64,000 nucleotides of DNA from Haloarcula taiwanensis. GTDB lineage: Archaea > Halobacteriota > Halobacteria > Halobacteriales > Haloarculaceae. Both the position numbers and the translations under genes were made by a program. Of this stretch, positions 27,205 through 36,290 are shown in pieces. The stretch's first letter is position 1, and each line of letters opens with the position of its first letter. The notes beneath the pieces were generated by a model. The model did no database searches. It had not been told where the DNA came from and saw only the letters and a program-made list of their open reading frames with translations. Where the stretch lies: assembly GCA_002844335.1 (NCBI GenBank), contig CP019154.1, positions 2,356,001-2,420,000 of the forward strand, written 5' to 3'.

Positions 27205-28503
27205 TTAGTCCCGGGTAAACGACGCAGTGCCGTCGGTGAACGCGAGCGACTCACGCTCGGTGACTTCGGCGGCGGGCGGCAAGTCCTCGACGAGCGGCTC
27301 GGAAACGTGGAGCACCGAGAGCTCCTGTGTGGACTGGATCCAGACGATGCGGACCGTGTCGGGGTCGTAGCCGCCGAGCGCAGACAGCGCCGTCCGGATA
27401 GCGAACTCGTCGTCCGGCGCGACGAGCGGGAGCTTTGCCTTCGCCGTCGACCCGCTGGTGAGTGCGTTCGCGTACGTTTTCTGCAGGTCCAGCTGGTCGA
27501 CAGCGGCCCGGCGGGTGATGTCGGCCAGCCCGATGCCGTTGCCGTTGCCCTTCGTCGCCTTGGTGAGTCCACGGGCGTAGAGCAGCTTGATCGACGGCTC
27601 GTCGGGGTCCGGTGCGTTGAGAACGCGGTAGCGGCCGATGACGTTCGTGTCCATTCCCGCGCCGGAGACATCCTTGCCGAGTTCGTCGACGACGAGCAGG
27701 TCGATGTCGTCGACCGGGAGCGTCGCCATCTCGTCGTACGCCCGTTCCAGCAGGGCGGGCTCGCGGTCGGCGAACGAGCCCGCGGGAATCGCCTCGGCGT
27801 GGGCCGTCTCCTCGTGGAAGTTCTCGACCAGCGCGATGCCGCCGACAAGCGGCAGCGCCGACTCGACAACCGGGAGCGCGGCTTCCAGCGCCTCCACGTA
27901 CCCTTCCTTGATAGCTGTCGAGTGGAACGCCTTCGCACCGTGTTGCTTGCCCAGCCCGACGACGGTCATCTTCGTCAGACCACTCTCGATGCGACCGCTG
28001 TAATTAGTGTGGGGTTTCACTCGGTTCACGACGACCACGGCATCCGCTTCCTGTGCCGCCGTCGAAACGTGGACTGGAAACTCGGTGTCACCGACGGTGA
28101 CGGTGTCGACCTGCTCGGTGTCCATCCGGGCGTCGATGTCGGCGTCGAGGCGCGATTCGGTGATCCCCAGACTCTCCAGCACTTCGCGCTGGCCCTCCGG
28201 CGTCGCCCCGCCGTGGCTCCCCATCGCCGGGACGACGACCGGCTCGAAGCTCCGGTCACGAACAGCCGCGACGACAGCCTCGGCGATGTCGTCGATACGG
28301 TGGATGCCGCGGCTGCCGACGGCGACGGCGACAGTCGCACCCGGTGCCAGCCCATCAAAGTCGAGACGGCCGAGTTCGGCGCGCGTCGCAGCCGACGGGT
28401 CGTCGACGGCGGCCGTCTCTGGCTCGTACTGGATACGAGCGAAGTCCGGCAGCGGCTGTGGGGCAATGAGATGGTCCACGTCGCCTCGGTCTGGGAAGTT
28501 CAT
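27205..28503 (-). CDS. LarA-like protein (DUF2088 family, nickel-pincer racemase superfamily)
   Basis: A 432-residue cytoplasmic protein of the lactate racemase LarA superfamily. Conserved pieces include VAVGSRGIHRIDD, PAMGSHGGATPEGQ, NRVKPHTNYSGRIESGLTK and VGLGKQHGAKAFH, with histidines placed much as in LarA. In LarA a lysine ten residues after the pincer-site histidine carries the nickel cofactor; here the nearest lysine is thirteen residues after, so LarA chemistry is not proven. No larB, larC or larE homologue is in the window. With a D-2-hydroxyacid dehydrogenase upstream, a hydroxyacid racemase or epimerase is the best guess. Start ATG 28503. Confidence 0.75.
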   Translation of the reverse strand: MNFPDRGDVDHLIAPQPLPDFARIQYEPETAAVDDPSAATRAELGRLDFDGLAPGATVAVAVGSRGIHRIDDIAEAVVAAVRDRSFEPVVVPAMGSHGGATPEGQREVLESLGITESRLDADIDARMDTEQVDTVTVGDTEFPVHVSTAAQEADAVVVVNRVKPHTNYSGRIESGLTKMTVVGLGKQHGAKAFHSTAIKEGYVEALEAALPVVESALPLVGGIALVENFHEETAHAEAIPAGSFADREPALLERAYDEMATLPVDDIDLLVVDELGKDVSGAGMDTNVIGRYRVLNAPDPDEPSIKLLYARGLTKATKGNGNGIGLADITRRAAVDQLDLQKTYANALTSGSTAKAKLPLVAPDDEFAIRTALSALGGYDPDTVRIVWIQSTQELSVLHVSEPLVEDLPPAAEVTERESLAFTDGTASFTRD

Positions 28504-28623
28504 ACCAGAGGGTTCGGGGCGAATCATACAAAAACCGCGGTCACACGGCGCTACCGTGGCTCGGAACACGATCCTCGTTCCAGAAGGTCAGAAGAAGCCT
28601 GCGACGAACCGCGGATGCCGCCG

Positions 28624-29781
28624 TTAGTCCTGTAACAACAGTCGGACAGCGTCGGAAAGCTGGCCGACGCGGGCGGCGTGTTCGAAGGACTCCTCGCGGA
28701 TACCGTTCGTGACGAGCGCGAACCCGACGTTCAGTTCGGGGTCGCCCCAGCCGAACGAACTGCCGAGGCCGGCGTGGCCGAACATGCGCTCTTTGCTGGC
28801 GGCCCCGAACATATCGGCGGCCAGCCCGCCGGTCCAGACGCCGAGTCCGTAGCGAGCCGGACGCGACAGCGTGCCGTCGGACTCGGTTTCGGCGTGGGTC
28901 GTGGTCGCCTCGTCGACGGTCGCTTCGGTCAGCAGTTGCGTCCCGTCCAGCGACCCACCGTTTGCGAGACAGGCGTAGAACCGGGCCATGTCCCGGGCGG
29001 TGCCGATGCCGTTGGCTGCGGGAATCACCGCCCGGCGCATCGCCGCCTGATTGAACGCCGCCGCGTACTCCGCGGCAGGGTCTTCGAGCCCCTCGTCGAC
29101 ATCGTGACACCGCTCGAACGCCTCGTAGCCGGCCAGGGTCGCCACGTCGTCGGGCTCGTCATCCCGCAGACCGATTCCGGTATCGTCCATCCCCAGCGGC
29201 TCAAACACGTTTTCGGCGACGTAGTCTTCGACCGGCTGGCCGCTACAGCGACGGATGAGTTCGCCGACCAGCCAGCCGTAGTTGATGGCGTGATACGCTG
29301 GCGTCGTTCCGGGCTCGAACACAGGTTCGATGTCCTCCATCGCCGCGACGACAGCATCCCAGTCGCCCCAGCTTTCGTACTGTTCGTCGAACTCACCGAA
29401 GGGGAGGCCGGCGGTGTGGCTGAGTACCTGCCGGACTGTAATGGATGCTTTCTGCGTGCCGTCGTCGGCAAACTCCGGCCAGTGCTCGACGACCCGGTCG
29501 TCGTAGTCGAGCTTGCCCTGTTCGACGAGCTGGTGCAGGCCGACACCGGCGAACGGCTTCGTACAGGAGAACAGCATGTGGCGTGTCTCGGGCGTCGTTT
29601 CGTCGCCGTCGGGACCCGTGGAGCCGCCAGCGAAATCGACGACCAGGTCGCCGTCAACGTACACCGCCAGCTGTGCGCCGTGGTGGAGTCCGACATCGAG
29701 CTGTCGCTCGAACTGGGCCCGGAGCTGTTCGATATCGCTTGCGCCAAGCTGTGGCATGGTCTGTGTTGAATCCGGGCGCAT
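28624..29781 (-). CDS. Serine hydrolase, beta-lactamase/esterase (class C-like) family
   Basis: A 385-residue penicillin-binding-protein-fold hydrolase. The active-site serine and lysine lie in LFSCTKPFAGV (S-x-x-K), the tyrosine motif in AYHAINYGWLVGE, and the third motif in FGHAGLGSSFGWGDP, as in EstB-type esterases. No signal peptide is seen, so it is probably cytoplasmic, and an esterase is more likely than a true beta-lactamase. It is divergent from an IclR gene across 126 bases that hold a palindrome. Starts at 29781 or 29757 are both possible. Confidence 0.85.
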   Translation of the reverse strand: MRPDSTQTMPQLGASDIEQLRAQFERQLDVGLHHGAQLAVYVDGDLVVDFAGGSTGPDGDETTPETRHMLFSCTKPFAGVGLHQLVEQGKLDYDDRVVEHWPEFADDGTQKASITVRQVLSHTAGLPFGEFDEQYESWGDWDAVVAAMEDIEPVFEPGTTPAYHAINYGWLVGELIRRCSGQPVEDYVAENVFEPLGMDDTGIGLRDDEPDDVATLAGYEAFERCHDVDEGLEDPAAEYAAAFNQAAMRRAVIPAANGIGTARDMARFYACLANGGSLDGTQLLTEATVDEATTTHAETESDGTLSRPARYGLGVWTGGLAADMFGAASKERMFGHAGLGSSFGWGDPELNVGFALVTNGIREESFEHAARVGQLSDAVRLLLQD

Positions 29782-29798
29782 ACTACAAGTTAGGTTCG

Positions 29799-29818
29799 GT
29801 TCGACAGCGGAATCGAAC
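29799..29818. promoter_or_regulatory. Candidate IclR operator (inverted repeat)
   Basis: GTTCGA, eight bases, TCGAAC: a perfect six-base inverted repeat in the gap between the serine hydrolase gene and the IclR gene. Divergent regulators of this kind often bind such a site and control both genes. This is an inference from position and symmetry. Confidence 0.35.
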
Positions 29819-29907
29819 GGCGGACAGCTACTCGTTGCATTCGAGCTGTCGGACCCCGGTGGTCGAGTATGCGAAACGTTGATGTCACTAAGCGGTCACG
29901 AGCCCGT

Positions 29908-30678
29908 ATGCTCGGCAACAAGAACGGCACGTCAGAGGTGTCGACGACCCGGACGTCATTCGAGATTCTGGCGCTGATTCGGGACGCGGGAGGCGCGACA
30001 ATCGCAGACATCCGGGCAGAGACGGACCTGGCCAAGAGCACGGTGTATCGACACCTCAAGACGCTGCACGACATGAACTATCTCGTCGAAGAGGGCGGGG
30101 AATACCGGCTCTCGCTGCGGTTTCTGCAACTCAGCGAACCGCCGCGGATACGGCGACCGGGCTATCTCGTCGCCAAGCAGAAAGTCATCGAGCTGGCGAT
30201 AGAGACTGACGAACGGGCGCTGTTTCTGGTCGAGGAGGGTTTCGAGGGCGTGTATCTCCATCGGGCCGGCGGCCGGAACCCGCTCCAGAGCGACACGATG
30301 ATCGGCAGACGCCGGCCACTACACGCGCTCGCCTCGGGGAAAGCCATTCTCGCGGAGTGGTCCGACGAACGCATCGAAGAGTTCGTCGAAACCGCAGGCC
30401 TCAACAGACTGACGGCGAACACGATTACCGACCGGGATGCACTGGTCGAGGAACTCGAACAGGTCCGCGAGCAGGGCTATGCGACCAACATGTCAGAACA
30501 CATGGACGGCCTGCGCGCGGCGGGCGTGCCGGTGTACAACCACGAGGACGATCTCATCGGCGCGTTAAGCGTCTTCGGTCCGAGCGGCCGGGTACGCCGG
30601 GCAGATATCGAATCAACGTACCCCGACCTACTGGAACAGAAAGCCAGCGAGCTGAAGATCGACCTCACGTATGATTGA
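29908..30678 (+). CDS. IclR family transcriptional regulator
   Basis: A 256-residue IclR regulator. The winged helix has TSFEILALIRDAGG and IADIRAETDLAKSTVYRHLKTLHDMNYLV; the effector domain has RRRPLHALASGKAILAEW and GLRAAGVPVYNHEDDLIGALSV. It differs from the regulator at 20710 and is divergent from the serine hydrolase, which it may control. I chose ATG 29908 (MLGNKNG) because it gives a normal N-terminus; ATG 29869 would add thirteen basic residues. Confidence 0.87.
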   Translation: MLGNKNGTSEVSTTRTSFEILALIRDAGGATIADIRAETDLAKSTVYRHLKTLHDMNYLVEEGGEYRLSLRFLQLSEPPRIRRPGYLVAKQKVIELAIETDERALFLVEEGFEGVYLHRAGGRNPLQSDTMIGRRRPLHALASGKAILAEWSDERIEEFVETAGLNRLTANTITDRDALVEELEQVREQGYATNMSEHMDGLRAAGVPVYNHEDDLIGALSVFGPSGRVRRADIESTYPDLLEQKASELKIDLTYD

Positions 30679-30733
30679 GAAGTGCAGATTCGTGTGGGCG
30701 TCGTCCCGCATTCCGGAATGTGTCGGACGGACC

Positions 30734-31897
30734 CTACTCGAAGGCCGGGATGCCGGTCAGGTCGTGGCCGATGATGAGCGAGTGGATGTCGTGCGTTCCC
30801 TCGTAGGTATAGACGGTTTCGAGGTTCGTCAGGTGCCGCATCGGGGAGTAATCAGCCGTGATGCCGTTGCCGCCGAGCATCTCGCGGGCCACCCGTGACT
30901 GCTCGCGGGCCATCCGTGCGTTGTTGCGCTTGGCCATCGACACCTGTTCCGGGCGGAGGTCGCCGCGTTCCTTCAGGTCGGCGAGCCGGTGGGCGAGCAA
31001 CTGGCCCAGCGATATCTGGGTCGCCATCTCCGCGAGCTTCTCCTGCTGGAGCTGATAGCCGGCGATCGGCTTCCCGAACTGCTCGCGGTCGGTGGCGTAC
31101 TCGTGGGCGGTCTCGAAACAGTCCATGGCGGCCCCCACCGTTCCCCAGGCGATACCGTAGCGGGCCTGTGTGAGACAGGACAGCGGTCCCTTCATCCCCT
31201 CGACGCCCGGCAGGACGTTCTCCTCGGGAACGCGGGCGTTCTGGAGGCTGATCTCACCCGTAATCGAAGCCCGCAGCGAGAGCTTCTCGTCGATCTTGTT
31301 CGTCGTCACGCCGTCGCGGTCCGTCTCGACGAGGAAGCCCCGCACTGGGTCGCCGTCGGCGGAGGTGACCTTCGCCCAGACCACTGCGAGGTCGCTAATG
31401 GGCGCGTTCGTGATCCACGTCTTCGAGCCGTTCAGGACGTAGCCGTCGGCGTCGCGCTCGGCCGTCGTCTCCATCGCCGACGGGTTCGACCCGTGTTCGG
31501 GCTCGGTCAGACCGAAACAGCCCACCCGCTCGCCGCTGCCGAGTGCCGGCAGCCATTCCTCCTTCTGTGCATCGCTGCCGTAGGCGTGAATCGGGTACAT
31601 GACGAGGGCCCCCTGCACGCTGGCCATCGAGCGCAGGCCGCTGTCGCCGGCCTCCAGTTCCTGCAGGAGGAGGCCATACGCCGTCTCACTGAGTCCCGGC
31701 AGGCCGTAGCCATCGAGGTTCGGGGCGTAGAACCCGAGGTCGCCCATCTCGGTGATGAGATCCGTCGGGAACGTCCCGTCGATCCAGTGTTGCCCGACGT
31801 CCGGCTTGACTTCGTTCTCGACGAACTCTCGGGCCGTATCACGGACCATCCGCTCTTCCTCGCCGAGGTCGTCTTCGAGACCGAGGTAATCGATCAT
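30734..31897 (-). CDS. Acyl-CoA dehydrogenase, glutaryl-CoA dehydrogenase-like
   Basis: A 387-residue FAD-dependent acyl-CoA dehydrogenase with the full fold: GCFGLTEPEHGSNPSAM and VLNGSKTWITNAP in the N-terminal half, REQFGKPIAGYQLQQEKLAEM and REMLGGNGI in the C-terminal half. The catalytic base is the Glu of TYEGTHDIHSL. The Arg in SGLRSMASVQ matches the substrate-carboxylate arginine of glutaryl-CoA dehydrogenase, suggesting a dicarboxylyl-CoA substrate. It passes electrons to ETF. Start ATG 31897 has a TTAATT promoter element about 25 bases upstream. It is divergent from an aldehyde dehydrogenase. Confidence 0.9.
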   Translation of the reverse strand: MIDYLGLEDDLGEEERMVRDTAREFVENEVKPDVGQHWIDGTFPTDLITEMGDLGFYAPNLDGYGLPGLSETAYGLLLQELEAGDSGLRSMASVQGALVMYPIHAYGSDAQKEEWLPALGSGERVGCFGLTEPEHGSNPSAMETTAERDADGYVLNGSKTWITNAPISDLAVVWAKVTSADGDPVRGFLVETDRDGVTTNKIDEKLSLRASITGEISLQNARVPEENVLPGVEGMKGPLSCLTQARYGIAWGTVGAAMDCFETAHEYATDREQFGKPIAGYQLQQEKLAEMATQISLGQLLAHRLADLKERGDLRPEQVSMAKRNNARMAREQSRVAREMLGGNGITADYSPMRHLTNLETVYTYEGTHDIHSLIIGHDLTGIPAFE

Positions 31898-31979
31898 ATA
31901 GGATCTGTGGCCGGGGTTCAATTAAGCGTTTGCCCGCTGCCAAAGGGATAAAAGTCCGTGGCGCTGTCGACACTATAGA

Positions 31980-33449
31980 ATGTCACAACCAGATAGCCAG
32001 ACGGCGTGGAACCAACTATACATTGACGGTGAGTGGCGCGACGCCGACGCATCTGAGACGATTCCGGTGACTAACCCCGCGACAGGCGAGAAACTCGCGG
32101 CAGTACCCGCCGGGACAGAGGGGGATGTCAACGACGCCTACCGGGCCGCCGACGCGGCCCAGTCCGACTGGGCGGCGCTGTCGCGCGAGGAGCGCAACGA
32201 GTACGTCCAGTCGATGATCGGAGTGATGCAGGACCGGCTCGACGAAATCGTCGAACTACTTGCGACGGAGTCAGGCAGTGTTCAGGCCAAAGCAACTGCC
32301 GAGGCCAACTTCGCCATGGCGGACTTCCAGAGCGCACTGGAGATGGTCCCGCCGGAAGAGGAGGTCCGCGATTCGATGTATCACGAGGACAAGGACCATC
32401 ACATCGTCCGCGAGCCCGCTGGCGTCGTCGGGATTATCTCCCCGTGGAACTTCCCGCTACATCTCACGACGCGGGCGCTCGGCCCCGCGCTCGCGCTGGG
32501 GAACACCGTCGTTATCAAGCCAGCGACGGATACGCCGATAACTGGCGGCCTCCTGCTGGCCGACATCGCCGAGGAGGCTGGCCTCCCGGACGGCGTCGTC
32601 AACGTCGTGACGGGCCACGGCTCCGATATCGGCGACCGGATGGCCGGCCATCCGACCGCCCGTGTGATGTCGTTCACCGGGTCGACAGCAGTCGGCAGGT
32701 CCGTGGCCAGTCAGGCCGGAGACGCGCTCGCCCTCCCGGCGCTTGAACTCGGTGGCAACGGACCGTTCGTCGTCACCGAGGACGCCGACATCGAGGCAGC
32801 CGCCAAGGCCGGTTCTGTCGGTGCGTTCGGTCATCAGGGACAGGTGTGTATCTCGATCAACCGCCACCTCGTCCACGAGGCCGTCTACGACGAGTACGTC
32901 GAGAAGCTCGTCGAGCACGCGGAGTCGCTGACCATCGGGAACCCGCTCGACGAGGACGTGGAGTTCGGCCCGATCATCAACGAGAGTCAGGTCGACCAGC
33001 TCACCTCGTTCATCGAGCAGACCGTCGACGCCGGCGCGACGCTGGAAACGGGCGGCGAGGCCGAGGACCTGTTCCTCGAACCGACCGTCCTCTCGGGGTG
33101 TACCAACGATATGTCTGCGGCCTGTAACGAGCACTTCGGCCCCGTCGCTCCGGTCATCCCGTTCGAGTCCGACGAGGAAGCTGTCGAACTCGCCAACGAC
33201 ACCGAGTACGGCCTCGCCGCGGGCGTCTACAGCGGTGATGTCGAACACGGTCGGTCCATCGCCGACCAGATCGACGCCGGGATGGTCCATGTCAACGACC
33301 ACCCGATTCAGGACGAACCCAACGCCCCGTTCGGCGGGATGAAGAACTCCGGAATCGGCCGGTACAACGGCGAGTGGATCATGGACGAACTGACCGAGAC
33401 CAAGTGGATCTCCGTCCAGCACGAAGAGCGCGACTACCAACTGCTGTAA
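31980..33449 (+). CDS. Aldehyde dehydrogenase (NAD(P)+), ALDH superfamily
   Basis: A 489-residue ALDH. It has IISPWNFPLHLTTRALGPALALGNTVVIKPA (cofactor binding), the general-base Glu in LELGGNGPFVV and the catalytic Cys in GHQGQVCISINRH. It resembles vanillin/benzaldehyde and semialdehyde dehydrogenases of this superfamily; the substrate is not set by sequence. It starts at ATG 31980 with a GATAAAAG element about 30 bases upstream and is divergent from the glutaryl-CoA dehydrogenase-like gene. In this acyl-CoA block it could supply carboxylic acids to the CoA ligase that follows on the other strand. Confidence 0.92.
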   Translation: MSQPDSQTAWNQLYIDGEWRDADASETIPVTNPATGEKLAAVPAGTEGDVNDAYRAADAAQSDWAALSREERNEYVQSMIGVMQDRLDEIVELLATESGSVQAKATAEANFAMADFQSALEMVPPEEEVRDSMYHEDKDHHIVREPAGVVGIISPWNFPLHLTTRALGPALALGNTVVIKPATDTPITGGLLLADIAEEAGLPDGVVNVVTGHGSDIGDRMAGHPTARVMSFTGSTAVGRSVASQAGDALALPALELGGNGPFVVTEDADIEAAAKAGSVGAFGHQGQVCISINRHLVHEAVYDEYVEKLVEHAESLTIGNPLDEDVEFGPIINESQVDQLTSFIEQTVDAGATLETGGEAEDLFLEPTVLSGCTNDMSAACNEHFGPVAPVIPFESDEEAVELANDTEYGLAAGVYSGDVEHGRSIADQIDAGMVHVNDHPIQDEPNAPFGGMKNSGIGRYNGEWIMDELTETKWISVQHEERDYQLL

Positions 33450-33625
33450 CGTCCGAGCGAAGCGGCTGGTCCGCTCAAATCGATTGCGGAGGCCTATCCC
33501 ACGCAGAGGCTGAACTGTCGGACAGCGCGTCGTCCATATGCTGGCCGCTGTCGCAGGCAGACAGAACTGGGATGCGGAGTCCGCACAGCACCTCTGAATC
33601 GCCGGTCAGACGGGCTATATCGTCA

Positions 33626-35281
33626 TCACGTCGCCGGGGCGTTCTCGGCGACAGTTTCGATGACCGACTCGTCAACGTACTCGTCACGGAGCGTCTGTTT
33701 GGAGAACTTCCCGGTCGCGCCCTTGGGAATCTCGTCGACCAGACGGATGGCGTCGGGGACCCACCACGACGGGTACGACTCGGCGACGAGGTCTTTGATT
33801 TCTTGCCGGAGCGCGGCTTCGTCGGACACAGCATCGCGTGTGACGACGAACGCGGCGGGACGTTCGTCCCACCGCTCGTGGGGGACCGGGACGACAGCGG
33901 CTTCGACGACCTCGTCGTGACCCATAATCGCGTTTTCGACCTCGACGCTTGCTATCCACTCGCCGCCGCTCTTGACGAGGTCGTCCATCCGGTCGACCAC
34001 GTCGACGTATCCCTCCGGACTCACCCGGACGATGTCACCGGTTTTGAGCCAACCGTCGTCGGTGACGGCCTGTTCGGTCGCGTCGGGGGCGTTGTAGTAC
34101 TCCTGTGTGACCCACGGGCCACGCATCCAGAGTTCGCCCAGCGACTCGCCGTCCCAGGGCACTTCCTCGCCGTCGGTGTTGACGACTTTGAACTCCAGCC
34201 CGGCAAGCGGAAGCCCCGCGGAGTGGCTCCGCAGGTCGAACAGTTCCTCTTCCGGTAGGTCCGTCATTCCGGGCTTGGGCTCGTAGGCGTGCGTGACCGG
34301 TGACGTTTCGGTCATGCCGTACCCGGAGATGAGATCCACTCCGAACTCCGCTTTGTAGTCTTCCATCAGTGACCGCGGCGTCGCGGACCCGCCACTGGTG
34401 AAGTACCGAACCGAGGAGAAGTCCACGTCGGCCTCGCGGGCGTACTCCAACAGGTCCATGAAGACGGTCGGGACCGCCGCGGAGACGGTCACGTCCTCCT
34501 CCTGGATAAGCTTCGCCAGGTCCTCGGCCGACGGGTTCGGCCCGGGGAGGACCGTCTTGGCTCCTGCAGCGATAGTCGTGAACGGGCGACACCAGCCGCT
34601 GACGTGGAACATCGGGACGTACGTCAGCTCCACGTCGTCGGTCTTGATTCCGGCCTGGCTAGTCATCAGCGACATGACCTGTGTCCAGTACATTTTCTGG
34701 GTGTACTCGACACCTTTCGGCTTTCCTGTTGTCCCGGACGTGTAGCACATCCCCGCCGGCTGGTCCTCGGGCAGTTGCGGGAAGGAGTAGTCGGGGTCGC
34801 CGTCGGCGATGAACGATTCGTAGTCGACGACCGGCTCCAGCGACGTTTCGGGGACGGTGTCGCCCATCACGATGTACTGCTCGACGGAGGCAAACGCCGC
34901 CTCGTCGTACGCCGCTTCGAGCTTCTCCAGCATGACGGGGTCGACGATGAGAATCTCGTCCTCGGCGTCGGCCACGATGTGCTGGATGTGCTCGTCGGGC
35001 AGGAGGAGGTTAATCATGTGGACCTGTGCGCCCATGCAGGCGACGCCGTAGTAGGCCTCTTGATGCCAGTGGTTGTTCCAGGCGAACGTCCCGACTCTGT
35101 CCCCGCGTTCGATACCGGCCTGTTCGAGGGCAGAAGCTAGCTTCCGTACCCGTTCGGCGTACTCCGCTATCGTGTATCGGTGAATCCCCTGATGCGTCCG
35201 CGAAACGATCTCGCTGTCGGGGAACACGTTTTCGCCACGCCACAGGAACGACCGGAGGTTAAGTGGTGCACCGCCTGGCAT
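33626..35281 (-). CDS. Acyl-CoA ligase (AMP-forming), medium-chain fatty-acid type
   Basis: A 551-residue ANL-superfamily adenylating enzyme. Motifs: YTSGTTGKPKGVEYT (P-loop, about residue 180), YGMTETSPV (A4/A5), GWLKTGDIV (A7), DRMDDLVKSGGEWIAS (hinge and A8) and the catalytic lysine in PKGATGKFSK. It makes acyl-AMP, then acyl-CoA, and resembles medium-chain or long-chain ligases of beta-oxidation. Start ATG 35281 has a minus-strand TATA element (TAAGATAT) about 26 bases upstream. It is divergent from the enoyl-CoA hydratase/kinase pair. Confidence 0.92.
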   Translation of the reverse strand: MPGGAPLNLRSFLWRGENVFPDSEIVSRTHQGIHRYTIAEYAERVRKLASALEQAGIERGDRVGTFAWNNHWHQEAYYGVACMGAQVHMINLLLPDEHIQHIVADAEDEILIVDPVMLEKLEAAYDEAAFASVEQYIVMGDTVPETSLEPVVDYESFIADGDPDYSFPQLPEDQPAGMCYTSGTTGKPKGVEYTQKMYWTQVMSLMTSQAGIKTDDVELTYVPMFHVSGWCRPFTTIAAGAKTVLPGPNPSAEDLAKLIQEEDVTVSAAVPTVFMDLLEYAREADVDFSSVRYFTSGGSATPRSLMEDYKAEFGVDLISGYGMTETSPVTHAYEPKPGMTDLPEEELFDLRSHSAGLPLAGLEFKVVNTDGEEVPWDGESLGELWMRGPWVTQEYYNAPDATEQAVTDDGWLKTGDIVRVSPEGYVDVVDRMDDLVKSGGEWIASVEVENAIMGHDEVVEAAVVPVPHERWDERPAAFVVTRDAVSDEAALRQEIKDLVAESYPSWWVPDAIRLVDEIPKGATGKFSKQTLRDEYVDESVIETVAENAPAT

Positions 35282-35302
35282 ACTCCATGCCAACACACAC
35301 CG

Positions 35303-35310
35303 ATATCTTA
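35303..35310 (-). promoter_or_regulatory. TATA box of the acyl-CoA ligase gene
   Basis: TAAGATAT on the minus strand, centred about 26 bases from ATG 35281. It fits a leaderless transcript and fixes the start. Confidence 0.5.
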
Positions 35311-35452
35311 AAACTAGTCCTGCTGAGTGTGGTGGCTGTTGGTGCGCCGAATTCAGTGCGTAGCCAGTATTCGATAAAACTGTAAACTAGCGGTAAATTT
35401 ATACCGGAACCCTGTGAAGTGGCCCCATGCAGCTACGACAGAGGTATATCCG

Positions 35453-36247
35453 ATGAGCGAGTCCGTACTGCTCTCCATCGACGACGGAATCGCCACGCTG
35501 ACGCTGAACGAACCGGAGACGCGGAACGCACTCACACAGCCCGTATACGACGCGCTGGAGCACCACCTCGATACCATCGAGACGGCGTCCGATGTCCGGT
35601 GTGTCGTCATCGAGGGGACCGGCGAGTCGTTCTCGGCCGGCGGTGACATCAAGGGGATGAGTGAGCGACTCTCGAACGATGACCCGGCCGATGACGCCGT
35701 CAGCGAACTGGCCCGCCGAACCCGGGACACCATCGCCAGAGTCGTCGCACTGCCGGTTCCGACCGTCGCGAAGGTCGACGGGTCGGCCGTTGGGGCCGGC
35801 GCGAACCTCGCTATCGCCTGTGACATCCAGTTGGCGAGCGAGTCGGCCAGTATCGGCTTCGTGTTCCGGCAGGTCGGACTCAGCGTCGACGCCGGCACGT
35901 CGTATCTGCTCCCCCGCATTGTCGGGACCAACGTCGCAAAGGGACTGGTGTTCACCGGGGAGATTCTGGATGCCGAGCGGGCCACGGAGCTGGGCCTGTT
36001 CAACCGCGTCTACGACGACGAGGCGTTCGAATCCGAAGTCGAGGCGACCGTCAGCCGCATTGCTAATGGACCGACCATCGCTCTCCGGCATTCCAAGCGG
36101 CTGCTTCAGGACGGGCTGGAGAAGTCCTTCGACCGCGCACAGCGCGACGAGGCGACGGCTCAGGGCATCGTCTTCGAGACCGCCGACCACGAGGAGGGTG
36201 TCGAAGCGTTTCTGACCGACCGCCGACCGGAGTTCGTCGGACGGTGA
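35453..36247 (+). CDS. Enoyl-CoA hydratase/isomerase, PaaG-like
   Basis: A 264-residue crotonase. The oxyanion-hole segments are SFSAGGDIKG (about residue 64) and GSAVGAGANLAIACD (about 112). The segment FRQVGLSVDAGTSYLLPRIVG has Asp where PaaG-type isomerases have theirs, and the two catalytic glutamates of classical enoyl-CoA hydratase (Glu144 and Glu164 of the rat enzyme) appear replaced. This points to double-bond isomerisation rather than hydration. It starts at ATG 35453 and is followed 43 bases later by the APH-type kinase gene, so the two are probably co-transcribed. Confidence 0.85.
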   Translation: MSESVLLSIDDGIATLTLNEPETRNALTQPVYDALEHHLDTIETASDVRCVVIEGTGESFSAGGDIKGMSERLSNDDPADDAVSELARRTRDTIARVVALPVPTVAKVDGSAVGAGANLAIACDIQLASESASIGFVFRQVGLSVDAGTSYLLPRIVGTNVAKGLVFTGEILDAERATELGLFNRVYDDEAFESEVEATVSRIANGPTIALRHSKRLLQDGLEKSFDRAQRDEATAQGIVFETADHEEGVEAFLTDRRPEFVGR

Positions 36248-36290
36248 CACGACCCGCAGCTTTTCATGACGCGGACCGCAATCAGCAATC

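Noticed and set aside
28624-29781. True class C beta-lactamase
   Set aside because: No signal peptide was seen; the motifs fit EstB-type esterases equally well and peptidoglycan is absent in archaea.
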